A DNA stretch of 64,000 nucleotides from ZAX-1 sp046533095 (lineage in GTDB: Bacteria; Bacillota; Clostridia; Lachnospirales; Lachnospiraceae). This document shows positions 55,477-62,957 of the stretch, piece after piece; within the stretch, counting starts at the first letter, position 1, and the number at the start of each line of letters is the position of its first letter. The notes beneath the pieces are model-generated. The model was not told where the DNA came from and ran no database searches. It saw nothing but the letters and a program-made list of their open reading frames with translations. Location of the stretch: NCBI GenBank assembly GCA_046533095.1, contig JAJQRA010000034.1, positions 186,001 to 250,000 of the forward strand, given 5' to 3'. The translations under genes and the position numbers were made by a program.

Positions 55477-56916
55477 ATGTCCAACAACAAAAAACGAGTA
55501 GAGGCGATTACATCGATGGATACCGATTTTGCCCAGTGGTATACAGATGTAGTAAAGAAAGCAGAACTGATTGACTATTCTAGTGTAAAAGGGTGTATGA
55601 TTATCAAACCGGCCGGCTATGCGATTTGGGAAAATATCCAAAAAGAGCTGGATGCGCGATTTAAGGCGGAGGGCGTTGAAAATGTCTATATGCCGCTGTT
55701 TATACCGGAAAGCCTGTTGCAAAAAGAAAAGGATCACGTAGAAGGATTTGCCCCGGAGGTTGCATGGGTAACGCATGGAGGGCTTGCGCCTTTAACAGAA
55801 AGGCTTTGCGTGAGGCCAACATCGGAAACGCTATTCTGCGATTTTTATGCAAATGATATCCACTCCTACCGGGATTTGCCGAAATTGTATAACCAGTGGT
55901 GCTCCGTGGTGCGGTGGGAGAAAGAAACAAGGCCGTTTTTGCGTTCGAGGGAATTTCTTTGGCAGGAGGGGCATACAGCCCATGCAACTGAAAAAGACGC
56001 GGAAGAAATGACGTTAAAAATGCTGAATATTTATGCCGATTTTTGTGAGGAATTTTTAGCAATACCGGTAATCCGGGGACGAAAAACAGAGAAAGAAAAG
56101 TTTGCAGGGGCAAATGCGACCTATACCATTGAAGCCTTAATGCACGATGGGAAAGCGTTGCAGTCCGCAACGAGCCATAATTTTGGAGATGGATTTGCAA
56201 AGGCATTTGAGATCCAATATACAGATAAAGACAATAAACTACAGTATGTCCATCAGACATCTTGGGGGTTAAGCACCAGAATAATCGGGGGAATCATCAT
56301 GGTGCATGGAGATGATTCAGGATTGGTACTGCCACCGAAAGCAGCACCGGTTCAAGTTATGGTGATACCCATTCAACAACGAAAAGAGGGTGTGCTAGAA
56401 AAGAGCGAAGAACTAAAAGACGCATTACAAAAAGCTGGATTAAGAGTAAAATTAGATGATACGGACAAGAGCCCCGGATGGAAATTTGCAGAGCAGGAAA
56501 TGCGTGGAATTCCAATTCGCATTGAATTAGGGCCAAAAGATATAGAAGCAAATAAATGTGTGATCGTCCGCAGGGATACGGGGGAAAAATTGGAACTTGC
56601 GCTAGAGGAAGCTGTGCCAAAAGCATTAGAATTAATGGAACGTATCCAACAGGATATGTTTGAACGCGCAAAAGCACATATTGCCGCACACATATGCGAT
56701 GTAACAGCGTATGCAGATTTTGTAAATGCAGTAGAGCATAAACCAGGATTTATTCGCGCGATGTGGTGTGAAGAGAAAGAGTGCGAAATTAAAATCAAAG
56801 AAGAAACGACGGCAACAGCAAGATGTATGCCTTTTATACAAGAGCAAATAGCAGATAGCTGCATTTGTTGTGGAAAACCTGCCCATAAATTGGTGTATTG
56901 GGGCAAAGCATATTAG
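55477..56916 (+). CDS. proS: Prolyl-tRNA synthetase, short (archaeal/eukaryotic-like) type
   Basis: Charges tRNA-Pro with proline. At 479 aa it is the short type without the bacterial editing insertion. Class II motifs are visible: LCVRPTSETLFCDFYANDI, then WEKETRPFLRSREFLWQEGH, and GIIMVHGDDSGLVLPPKAAP as motif 3. The C-terminal zinc-type region has cysteines in MWCEEKECEIKIKEE and SCICCGKPA. ATG follows AAGGGAGAATT. There is no T-box leader in the 67 bases upstream. It is the start of a co-directional group through 60032. This form is common in clostridia. Confidence 0.96.
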   Translation: MSNNKKRVEAITSMDTDFAQWYTDVVKKAELIDYSSVKGCMIIKPAGYAIWENIQKELDARFKAEGVENVYMPLFIPESLLQKEKDHVEGFAPEVAWVTHGGLAPLTERLCVRPTSETLFCDFYANDIHSYRDLPKLYNQWCSVVRWEKETRPFLRSREFLWQEGHTAHATEKDAEEMTLKMLNIYADFCEEFLAIPVIRGRKTEKEKFAGANATYTIEALMHDGKALQSATSHNFGDGFAKAFEIQYTDKDNKLQYVHQTSWGLSTRIIGGIIMVHGDDSGLVLPPKAAPVQVMVIPIQQRKEGVLEKSEELKDALQKAGLRVKLDDTDKSPGWKFAEQEMRGIPIRIELGPKDIEANKCVIVRRDTGEKLELALEEAVPKALELMERIQQDMFERAKAHIAAHICDVTAYADFVNAVEHKPGFIRAMWCEEKECEIKIKEETTATARCMPFIQEQIADSCICCGKPAHKLVYWGKAY

Positions 56917-56954
56917 AGCTTATTCGACAACGGTGTACCTGGCTGGAGGGGAAA

Positions 56955-57578
56955 GTGAACATATTTTTGATACGCCATGGGCAAACACAGGGGAATATGC
57001 AAGGAAGATATGTAGGGCGTACCAATGAACCACTGTTGCAGGAAAGTATAAAGCAGCTAAAGAATATGACAGTACCATTGGTATCATATGTGTTTACGAG
57101 CAACCTGCTGCGCTGTATACAGACGGCGCAGTGTATCTATCCGAATGTACCCTCCATTGCTGTGGATGGATTACAGGAAATAGATTTTGGAAGATATGAA
57201 TATAAAAATTATAGGGATTTAAATGGAGACAAGCAGTACCAAAGGTTTATCGATAGTGGCGGTCTAGAGCCATTTCCAGATGAAGAAACATTACGGAGCT
57301 TTCGGGTGCAATGCGTGCAGGCATTTGGATCATGTATGGCAGAGGCGAGGATAAAAAATTTTTCGGCAGTGGCATTTGTCATACATGGCGGAACGATTAT
57401 GGCGATCTTGGAAACGTTTGGCTATCCCAAAAAGAATTATTATGATTGGCAAGTAAAAAATGGAAGTGGCTACAAAGCAAGTGCCGTTTGGCAGAATACC
57501 GGGGGAGTTTGCCAATTGCAGCTACATGAAATACAGGCGATGGGGGCACCACAGCGAGAGGATGGCTATGGGGGATGA
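56955..57578 (+). CDS. Histidine phosphatase (phosphoglycerate mutase-like)
   Basis: A 207-aa branch 1 histidine phosphatase: NIFLIRHGQTQGNMQGRYVG puts the catalytic His in RHGQT at residues 7-11, EIDFGRYEYKNYRDLNGD is the CobC/PhoE-like middle, and AVAFVIHGGTIMAILE holds the second His. The substrate is unknown; similar proteins act on alpha-ribazole phosphate or sugar phosphates. The GTG at 56955 is chosen because GGAGG lies five bases upstream and the family motif begins directly after it; the frame is open further back over the end of proS. Confidence 0.85.
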   Translation: MNIFLIRHGQTQGNMQGRYVGRTNEPLLQESIKQLKNMTVPLVSYVFTSNLLRCIQTAQCIYPNVPSIAVDGLQEIDFGRYEYKNYRDLNGDKQYQRFIDSGGLEPFPDEETLRSFRVQCVQAFGSCMAEARIKNFSAVAFVIHGGTIMAILETFGYPKKNYYDWQVKNGSGYKASAVWQNTGGVCQLQLHEIQAMGAPQREDGYGG

Positions 57579-59007
57579 TTATTTACAATATAATAATGCA
57601 AAATATTGGCAGATAGGTTTGTTCTCATTGAACAATGCCGCAACAAACCTCTATATGGCACTTATGGGATATATCACATACTATGCAAATTCAATTGCGG
57701 GTTTTGGCGTAGTACTGATTTCTTTTTTGCTTACAGCGATGAATATATTTGACGGGGTAACGGATCCTTTGGTGGGCTTTTTCTTGGACAAGACCAAGGG
57801 TAAATATGGAAAATTCCGTCCGTTTATGATCATCGGGAATGTATTGATGGGTGGGAGCGTACTGTTGCTTTTTAAAACAACCCATCTTGCTCCAAAATAT
57901 ATAAGAGTGCCATATTTTATTGTGGTATATGCTATTTTTGTGATTGGCTATACGCTTCAGACGGTTGTAGGGAAATCCGGCCAGACTGTTATTACAAACA
58001 ATCCAAAACAAAGGCCGGTGTCCACGTATTTTGACTCTCTTTATATTATGGCGGCCTATGGGGGCGTGGCTTTGTTTGTCAGCAACTATTTAATACCAAA
58101 ATATAAGAACTTTAAAAATGCCGAGCTATTTAATGAATATGCTTTCTGGGTTGTCCTTATTTCGGGAGTGGCAACAGCATTAGCTGTTGTAGGAATATGG
58201 GGAAAGGATCAGGAGAAATATTACGGTGGCAGCGATAAGGTGCAGAAGATACAATTTTCTAGCTACTGGGATATCATTCGGCATAACAGGCCAATCCGTA
58301 TGTTGATTATTGCGGCATGTACCAATCGATTTGCAGCGACAGTATATGGGCATACTGCAGTTTCCGTTATGCTGTTTGGAATTATGATGGACAATTATTC
58401 GATTGCGGGGCTGATTGGAGTGATTACAGCAGTACCCACCCTATTTGTAGTGACGGCAGGTATCCGTGTGGCGCAAAAAATGGGGCAAAAACAAGCATTG
58501 GTTCTATTTACGGGATTGGGTATCCTATTTCAGATGGCCATGATGGGTATTTTAGCGAAAGATAATGTCAATACAATAACGATGACACCTTCAAAACTAA
58601 ATAAAATCTCTCTTTTGTTTATTGGAATCTTTATTTTGCTAAATGGCTGTAAATCGATTACAAATAATATGGTAGTGCCGATGATTGCAGATTGTTCGGA
58701 TTATGAAGTCTACCGAAGTGGGAAATATGTGCCCGGTTTAATGGGCGCCTTGTTTTCCTTTGTAGACAAAGTCTTTGTCGCATTAGGGACGGCATTTGTA
58801 GGTATCGTTTTGGCAGCTGTCGGATATAACAAGAAACTTCCTCAAGTTACCGATGAATTGTCACTTGGCATTCGAGGGACAACCTTATTCCTTTATTGCG
58901 TGATGCCGATATTAGGATGGATTGTTTCGTTGCTTGCCATGAAATTTTATAAATTAGACAAGGCAAGGATGAAGAAAATCCAGCAGAGGATTCATGCCGG
59001 AAAATAA
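57568..59007 (+). CDS. GPH-family sugar:cation symporter
   Basis: A 479-aa polytopic membrane protein of the glycoside-pentoside-hexuronide:cation symporter family. It has about twelve hydrophobic segments and the family markers FDGVTDPLVGFFLDKTKGKY followed by GKFRPFMIIGN in the first cytoplasmic loop, plus VVPMIADCSDYEVYRSGKYV in the second half. It overlaps the phosphatase gene by 11 bases. ATG 57568 is preferred over 57562 because AGAGG then has six bases of spacing. The linkage to a phosphatase and a 2-hydroxyacid dehydrogenase suggests uptake of a carbohydrate or sugar acid; the substrate is unknown. Confidence 0.85.
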   Translation: MGDDYLQYNNAKYWQIGLFSLNNAATNLYMALMGYITYYANSIAGFGVVLISFLLTAMNIFDGVTDPLVGFFLDKTKGKYGKFRPFMIIGNVLMGGSVLLLFKTTHLAPKYIRVPYFIVVYAIFVIGYTLQTVVGKSGQTVITNNPKQRPVSTYFDSLYIMAAYGGVALFVSNYLIPKYKNFKNAELFNEYAFWVVLISGVATALAVVGIWGKDQEKYYGGSDKVQKIQFSSYWDIIRHNRPIRMLIIAACTNRFAATVYGHTAVSVMLFGIMMDNYSIAGLIGVITAVPTLFVVTAGIRVAQKMGQKQALVLFTGLGILFQMAMMGILAKDNVNTITMTPSKLNKISLLFIGIFILLNGCKSITNNMVVPMIADCSDYEVYRSGKYVPGLMGALFSFVDKVFVALGTAFVGIVLAAVGYNKKLPQVTDELSLGIRGTTLFLYCVMPILGWIVSLLAMKFYKLDKARMKKIQQRIHAGK

Positions 59008-59096
59008 AGATGAGGCTAAAGTTTGGATGGGAATAAAAGGGAAGAGGATTCATGGTGGAAAATAAAAATTGGACGAAAGCCCGGATTGGAGTTCAT

Positions 59097-60032
59097 ATGA
59101 AAATTGTATTTTTAGACGTAAAATCAATTGGAGAAGACATTGATCTATCAGGTTATGACAAATTAGGTACGGTGGAAAAGTATGATTTCACTAGCCCGTT
59201 AGAAGTACCGGAGCGGACAGTAGACGCAGATGTTATTATTGTTAATAAGGTTCCCATCAATGCAAATACGGTTGGGCAATCAAAGAAGCTCAAATTAGTA
59301 TGCGTCACAGCTACCGGTACCGATAATTTAGACAAAGAATATCTAAAAAACGCAGGGATGGCTTGGCGTAATGTGGCAGGATATTCAACACAGACAGTTG
59401 CCCAGCATACGTTTGCACTGCTCTTTTATCTTCTTGAGAAATTAAACTATTATGACAATTACGTGAAAGAAGAAAAATACATGAACGATCATGTGTTTAC
59501 CCATTTTGACAATGTATTTCATGAACTATATGGCCAGACCTGGGGGATTGTCGGTATGGGGGCAATTGGACAGCGAGTAGCAGAAATTGCAACGATATTT
59601 GGTTGCAGCATCATTTATTATTCTACATCAGGGAAAAATAAGGGGCAGAATTATGAAAATGTGGACTTTGATACATTATTAACAAGGTCGGATATTATCT
59701 CAATCCATGCACCTTTAAATGAACAAACAGAGCGACTGATGGACAAAACGGCATTTGAAAAAATGAAAAAATCTGCCATATTTTTGAATTTAGGGAGAGG
59801 GCCTATTGTAGCAGAGGAAGATTTAGCAGATGCGCTGGAACATGAAATGATCGCAGCGGCAGGGCTGGACGTGCTATGTAAAGAACCCATGAGCCCCGAC
59901 AATCCGCTGCGTCGTGTCAAAGATAGCAACAAGTTGATAATAACGCCCCATATTGCATGGGCGAGCCTAGAAGCAAGAATAAGGCTCATGGATATTATTT
60001 TAGAGCAAATAAAGGCATTTGACGCTTGGTAA
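59097..60032 (+). CDS. D-2-hydroxyacid dehydrogenase
   Basis: An NAD(P)-dependent oxidoreductase of 311 aa interconverting 2-keto and D-2-hydroxy acids. It shows KLKLVCVTATGTDNLDKEYL, TWGIVGMGAIGQRVAEIATI (nucleotide motif GMGAIG), LNLGRGPIVAEEDLADAL with the Arg, GLDVLCKEPMS with the Glu, and ITPHIAWAS with the catalytic His. Two starts are possible: ATG 59097 (GGAG five bases upstream, matches the family N-terminus) and ATG 59052 (AGAGG upstream, adds 15 residues). I use 59097. It is the last gene of the group and is followed by a clear terminator. Hydroxypyruvate or glycerate-type substrates are possible. Confidence 0.9.
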   Translation: MKIVFLDVKSIGEDIDLSGYDKLGTVEKYDFTSPLEVPERTVDADVIIVNKVPINANTVGQSKKLKLVCVTATGTDNLDKEYLKNAGMAWRNVAGYSTQTVAQHTFALLFYLLEKLNYYDNYVKEEKYMNDHVFTHFDNVFHELYGQTWGIVGMGAIGQRVAEIATIFGCSIIYYSTSGKNKGQNYENVDFDTLLTRSDIISIHAPLNEQTERLMDKTAFEKMKKSAIFLNLGRGPIVAEEDLADALEHEMIAAAGLDVLCKEPMSPDNPLRRVKDSNKLIITPHIAWASLEARIRLMDIILEQIKAFDAW

Positions 60033-60033
60033 G

Positions 60034-60119
60034 GTATTTTGAAACCGAGTGTCAAAATACTCTACCAAGACATTAAGGAACTGTTCCTTAAGAACCTTGA
60101 CATCTGACTTGGTTTTTTT
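60034..60119 (+). terminator. Compound terminator after the dehydrogenase gene
   Basis: Two structures in tandem. GTATTTTG (60034-60041) pairs with CAAAATAC (60053-60060). Then ACCAAG (60064-60069) pairs with CTTGGT (60108-60113) around an inner palindrome TTAAGGAAC-T-GTTCCTTAA (60073-60091), ending in seven T. The first begins two bases after the stop codon. Confidence 0.85.
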
Positions 60120-60133
60120 CCGCCATGTGCGTT

Positions 60134-60173
60134 GTCCTCAATCAGCGTAGCTTAGGCTATGCTGATTGAGGAC
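60134..60173. terminator. Strong 13-bp hairpin in the convergent gap
   Basis: GTCCTCAATCAGC (60134-60146) and GCTGATTGAGGAC (60161-60173) are perfect inverted repeats, and the loop pairs further (TAGC with GCTA). No T run follows on either side. It lies between the plus-strand operon and the 3' end of the minus-strand phospholipase-like gene and may act as a bidirectional transcription or decay barrier. The remaining bases to 60273 show nothing recognisable. Confidence 0.6.
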
Positions 60174-60273
60174 GCCTTGCCTGATGAAAAAATCCCTGCG
60201 TCATCTTGTCAAGTTTATTTCGTCACAGTCCCTAAGCGATGCATGTTTGAGCTAGAGCCTGTAAGTGCTGCCG

Positions 60274-61239
60274 TTAACTTGGTATCGAACTATCCAGTCC
60301 ACTGTGATAGGATTTGTTGCCAAGCGCAGCAAGGATTTTCCGGTGGCGAGATTTTTCAATTGGCGTATGAACTTTAGAACAGAACAATTGATATAGGCTA
60401 CGTAGCATGGCGACATAATCATTTTGCGCACTGCCGATTAGGTCTAAAAAAGATTCATCGTAAGCATCCATATCGAAAAAAGGGTTATGCCATGGGTGAT
60501 GGTGCATATTTAGGGGATCGATGAAAAAACGCAAGGAATCACTGGCAATCATAGGGGACAAAACAGGGTAGCCCACTGCTATGCCTTCTGCTGCGCGGAT
60601 CAGCACCTTCTTTTTTCCTAAGGGGTCACGTAGAAGCCTTGTACCAAGCTGTATAGAGCGAATGGCCATACGAATCGTTGTATAGTGTATCTTCAAACCG
60701 GGATAAGTCTTTGAAAACACATAGTATAGAATGGTCGCTATGGTACGAAGCTGAAGCCTGGTAAGCACAATGGTAGATTCCTGACGGAAAGAGGAAGGCT
60801 TTTTGTGCTTATAAAGGGATAGAAGGGAGCTATCAATATCTGTTTCGAGGGTGATATGGTTTCCGTAGTAATTTGGTTTTCGTCCGATATAATTGGTTCT
60901 TGAATAAATGTAAGGGTGGCAGCTGCAGTCTAATAGATAGTGCCCAATAAACCCAAGAATATAGGCTTGCGCAATTTTCTCTTCCTTTTTATCGGGAAAC
61001 AGCTTGCGGCTTTCAATTAAATAATGCAAAAATTTGTTTGTATTCTTAACATGAGCCACGGAACCGGGATTGCTTTTGTGGACGAGATAGGTGGGTAAAA
61101 AGTAAAAGAAAATATCTGATCCTTGCAGCCCTAAGCTGTATGCGGCATGGTTTTTGCAGATGGTTTTCTTTAAGGCATCTTTTTGTAATGTTTTGTACGT
61201 ATTTAAACCAAATAGATAGTGCGTTGTAAATCCAGGCAT
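60274..61239 (-). CDS. Zinc-dependent phospholipase C-like protein
   Basis: A 321-aa protein of the S1/P1 nuclease-phospholipase C fold as found widely in clostridia. It has no signal peptide, unlike secreted alpha-toxins. Metal-ligand-type positions are seen in MPGFTTHYLFG (His7), LQGSDIFFYF (Asp), HVKNTNKFLHYLI, and YILGFIGHYLLDCSCHPYIY with its H-x3-D and CHPY. GNHITLETDID may add another. Function in the cell is unknown and membrane-lipid hydrolysis is only a family-based guess. ATG 61239 follows GGAG with nine bases; a longer frame adds MRRSKT only. Confidence 0.75.
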   Translation of the reverse strand: MPGFTTHYLFGLNTYKTLQKDALKKTICKNHAAYSLGLQGSDIFFYFLPTYLVHKSNPGSVAHVKNTNKFLHYLIESRKLFPDKKEEKIAQAYILGFIGHYLLDCSCHPYIYSRTNYIGRKPNYYGNHITLETDIDSSLLSLYKHKKPSSFRQESTIVLTRLQLRTIATILYYVFSKTYPGLKIHYTTIRMAIRSIQLGTRLLRDPLGKKKVLIRAAEGIAVGYPVLSPMIASDSLRFFIDPLNMHHHPWHNPFFDMDAYDESFLDLIGSAQNDYVAMLRSLYQLFCSKVHTPIEKSRHRKILAALGNKSYHSGLDSSIPS

Positions 61240-61291
61240 AGTTTTGCTCCTTCGCATTGAACACTTGGTGCTTTTCCGAACATCACTTTCA

Positions 61292-61978
61292 TCAGTGATG
61301 TTTTATTGCCAACTTTTTCTGTGCTTTCGTTTTTGGCGCGTAATCCACAAGGTTAGCACATGCGCCGCCTGCTATCGCCCAAAGGTAAAGGCTTGCTATG
61401 GTTGCATAAGGGGTATACCGACGTTTATACTTGGCAAATAATTTAGGGGTAATTTGACGGTGATGATACAGCATCCGAAGTCCACGCTGGATCGCAAGGT
61501 CGTCAAAGCTTATAATATCCATACGCTGCATAGAAAATGTCATCAGCATTTGCGCAGTCCACACACCAATGCCTTTTATTTGACAAAGCCTTTTGCAAAC
61601 TTCATCGTCTGCCATCGTATGCAGGTGGTCTAAATCCAGACTCCCATCCAGTACCTTATCGGCAATTTCCCTGATATAGGAAGCCTTTCGCATAGATATT
61701 CCGCAGGTCTGCAATTCTTCGGGCGATATTGCCCCTATATTTTCCGGTGTTAATGGGGAAAATCGGTCTTGCATACGTGCCCAGATAGTTGTTTGCGCTT
61801 TCGTGGATATTTGCTGTCCAATGATGGAGTTTAAAAGTGCCATGAACATATCGGGAATGATGGCACGGTCTATGTGCCCAATCTCGTCTATTACGGCACC
61901 TAAAATTGGATCTTTGGATTTTAAGTACTCCATCTCTTCTTTTCCATATTCAAAATACTGCATATGCATGTCATACAT
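61292..61978 (-). CDS. DNA-3-methyladenine glycosylase II, AlkA-like
   Basis: Base-excision repair glycosylase that removes alkylated purines. At 228 aa it has the HhH-GPD core: FMALLNSIIGQQISTKAQTT, then RLCQIKGIGVWTAQMLMTFS with the hairpin LCQIKGIGVWTA, and DIISFDDLAIQRGLRMLY with the catalytic Asp. The N-terminal TBP-like domain of E. coli AlkA is absent, as usual in short bacterial forms. It overlaps the ogt gene by eight bases on the same strand, and GGAG lies seven bases before the ATG. The pair is an alkylation-repair operon. Confidence 0.9.
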   Translation of the reverse strand: MYDMHMQYFEYGKEEMEYLKSKDPILGAVIDEIGHIDRAIIPDMFMALLNSIIGQQISTKAQTTIWARMQDRFSPLTPENIGAISPEELQTCGISMRKASYIREIADKVLDGSLDLDHLHTMADDEVCKRLCQIKGIGVWTAQMLMTFSMQRMDIISFDDLAIQRGLRMLYHHRQITPKLFAKYKRRYTPYATIASLYLWAIAGGACANLVDYAPKTKAQKKLAIKHH

Positions 61979-62438
61979 TATAATTCTCCAACTTTAACAA
62001 GTATGCTTTTGTGGGAAGTCCGCCACCATAGCCTGTCATACTGCCATCATGCCCTATTACTCGATGGCAGGGGACGATGATAGCAATCGGATTGTTATGG
62101 TTCGCCATGCCAACAGCTCGGTATGCCTGCGGCTTGTTGATCATCACGGCAATATCTTTATAGCTGCGAGTTTCCCCGGATGGAATCGTCTGCAAGGCTT
62201 TCCAAACAGACAGCTGAAAATCCGTGCCGGCAAGCCCTAGTGGCAAATCGAAAATTGTACGTTTCCCATCAAAATATTCATACAGCTGTGTGGCGGTCTT
62301 TTTAATGAGTGGTGTGTTGGCAATTTCAAAACCGGCAAGTGATTTTTCTTGGCTAAAGAATACGCGGACGATCGTGTCGTTATCTTCGGCAATTCCCACC
62401 ATGCCAATGGGATAATCATAAAAAAATACGGTTTTCAT
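61971..62438 (-). CDS. ogt: Methylated-DNA--protein-cysteine methyltransferase
   Basis: A suicide enzyme of 155 aa that transfers the methyl group of O6-methylguanine to its own cysteine. The active site IIVPCHRVIGHDGSMTGYGG contains the acceptor Cys in PCHRV. The helix-turn-helix segment FQLSVWKALQTIPSGETRSY and the arginine finger region KPQAYRAVGMANHNNP are present. No Ada-type regulatory domain is attached. It is the first gene of the operon with the glycosylase; the leader upstream (62475-62564) is unusually rich in hairpins. Confidence 0.95.
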   Translation of the reverse strand: MKTVFFYDYPIGMVGIAEDNDTIVRVFFSQEKSLAGFEIANTPLIKKTATQLYEYFDGKRTIFDLPLGLAGTDFQLSVWKALQTIPSGETRSYKDIAVMINKPQAYRAVGMANHNNPIAIIVPCHRVIGHDGSMTGYGGGLPTKAYLLKLENYNV

Positions 62439-62474
62439 AGTTTTTGCCCCTTTCCATACCTTTATTTTTATAGT

Positions 62475-62564
62475 TTTTCAGAAATTGCAACGTAACTTCT
62501 GAAAAGGCACATTTTTTCGTGCCATGAATCTGATTATAGGAACCGTATTGTGTTCCTATAATCA
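62475..62564. promoter_or_regulatory. Cluster of three inverted repeats upstream of ogt
   Basis: TTTTCAGAA (62475-62483) with TTCTGAAAA (62497-62505); GGCAC (62506-62510) with GTGCC (62519-62523) around ATTTTTTC; and TGATTATAGGAAC (62531-62543) with GTTCCTATAATCA (62552-62564). All arms are perfect. They lie in the 519-bp divergent gap between ogt and the histidine kinase, where no gene is seen. They could be terminators of outer transcripts or operators. Confidence 0.6.
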
Positions 62565-62858
62565 TAATATGGAACATACTAAAAAAGTATTATTTGTTCA
62601 ATTCCTGCAACCTGCCCGCAATAAAAGAAATACTTCATCCCTTGCGTTTTTACAAATGTTTAAATTTATTCTATACTGTAATCGATACAAAGGCAAGTAC
62701 AGATTTTAAATTATCGCTTTGTGAGCGAAATAGCACGCGCAGTGGAACAGCTGAGGGTATCAATATGGTCTAAAAGGGTGACAGAGGATGCAGATTTAGT
62801 ACCCCTGTTGCTTTAGTTGATTGAATATAGAGTGATTTTTGGCTAAATTTATGAAAAG

Positions 62859-62911
62859 TTTAGAATTATTTAGAAAATATCCATATGATTATGGGCTTTA
62901 AATGGTATAAT
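62859..62911 (+). promoter_or_regulatory. Promoter with OmpR-type direct repeat ahead of the kinase
   Basis: TTTAGAA occurs at 62859-62865 and 62869-62875, 10 bp apart, as expected for a tandem OmpR/PhoB-type response-regulator site. TATAAT at 62906-62911 is a good -10, and the -35 position has no good match, as in activated promoters. Function is inferred. Confidence 0.5.
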
Positions 62912-62957
62912 GTGAACACAGGCACAGCGAGCCTTATACCAGAAAGGTGTGTATACC

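Noticed and set aside
55700..56260. Minus-strand frame of 186 codons
   Set aside because: Antisense to proS; no motif, and proS is certain.
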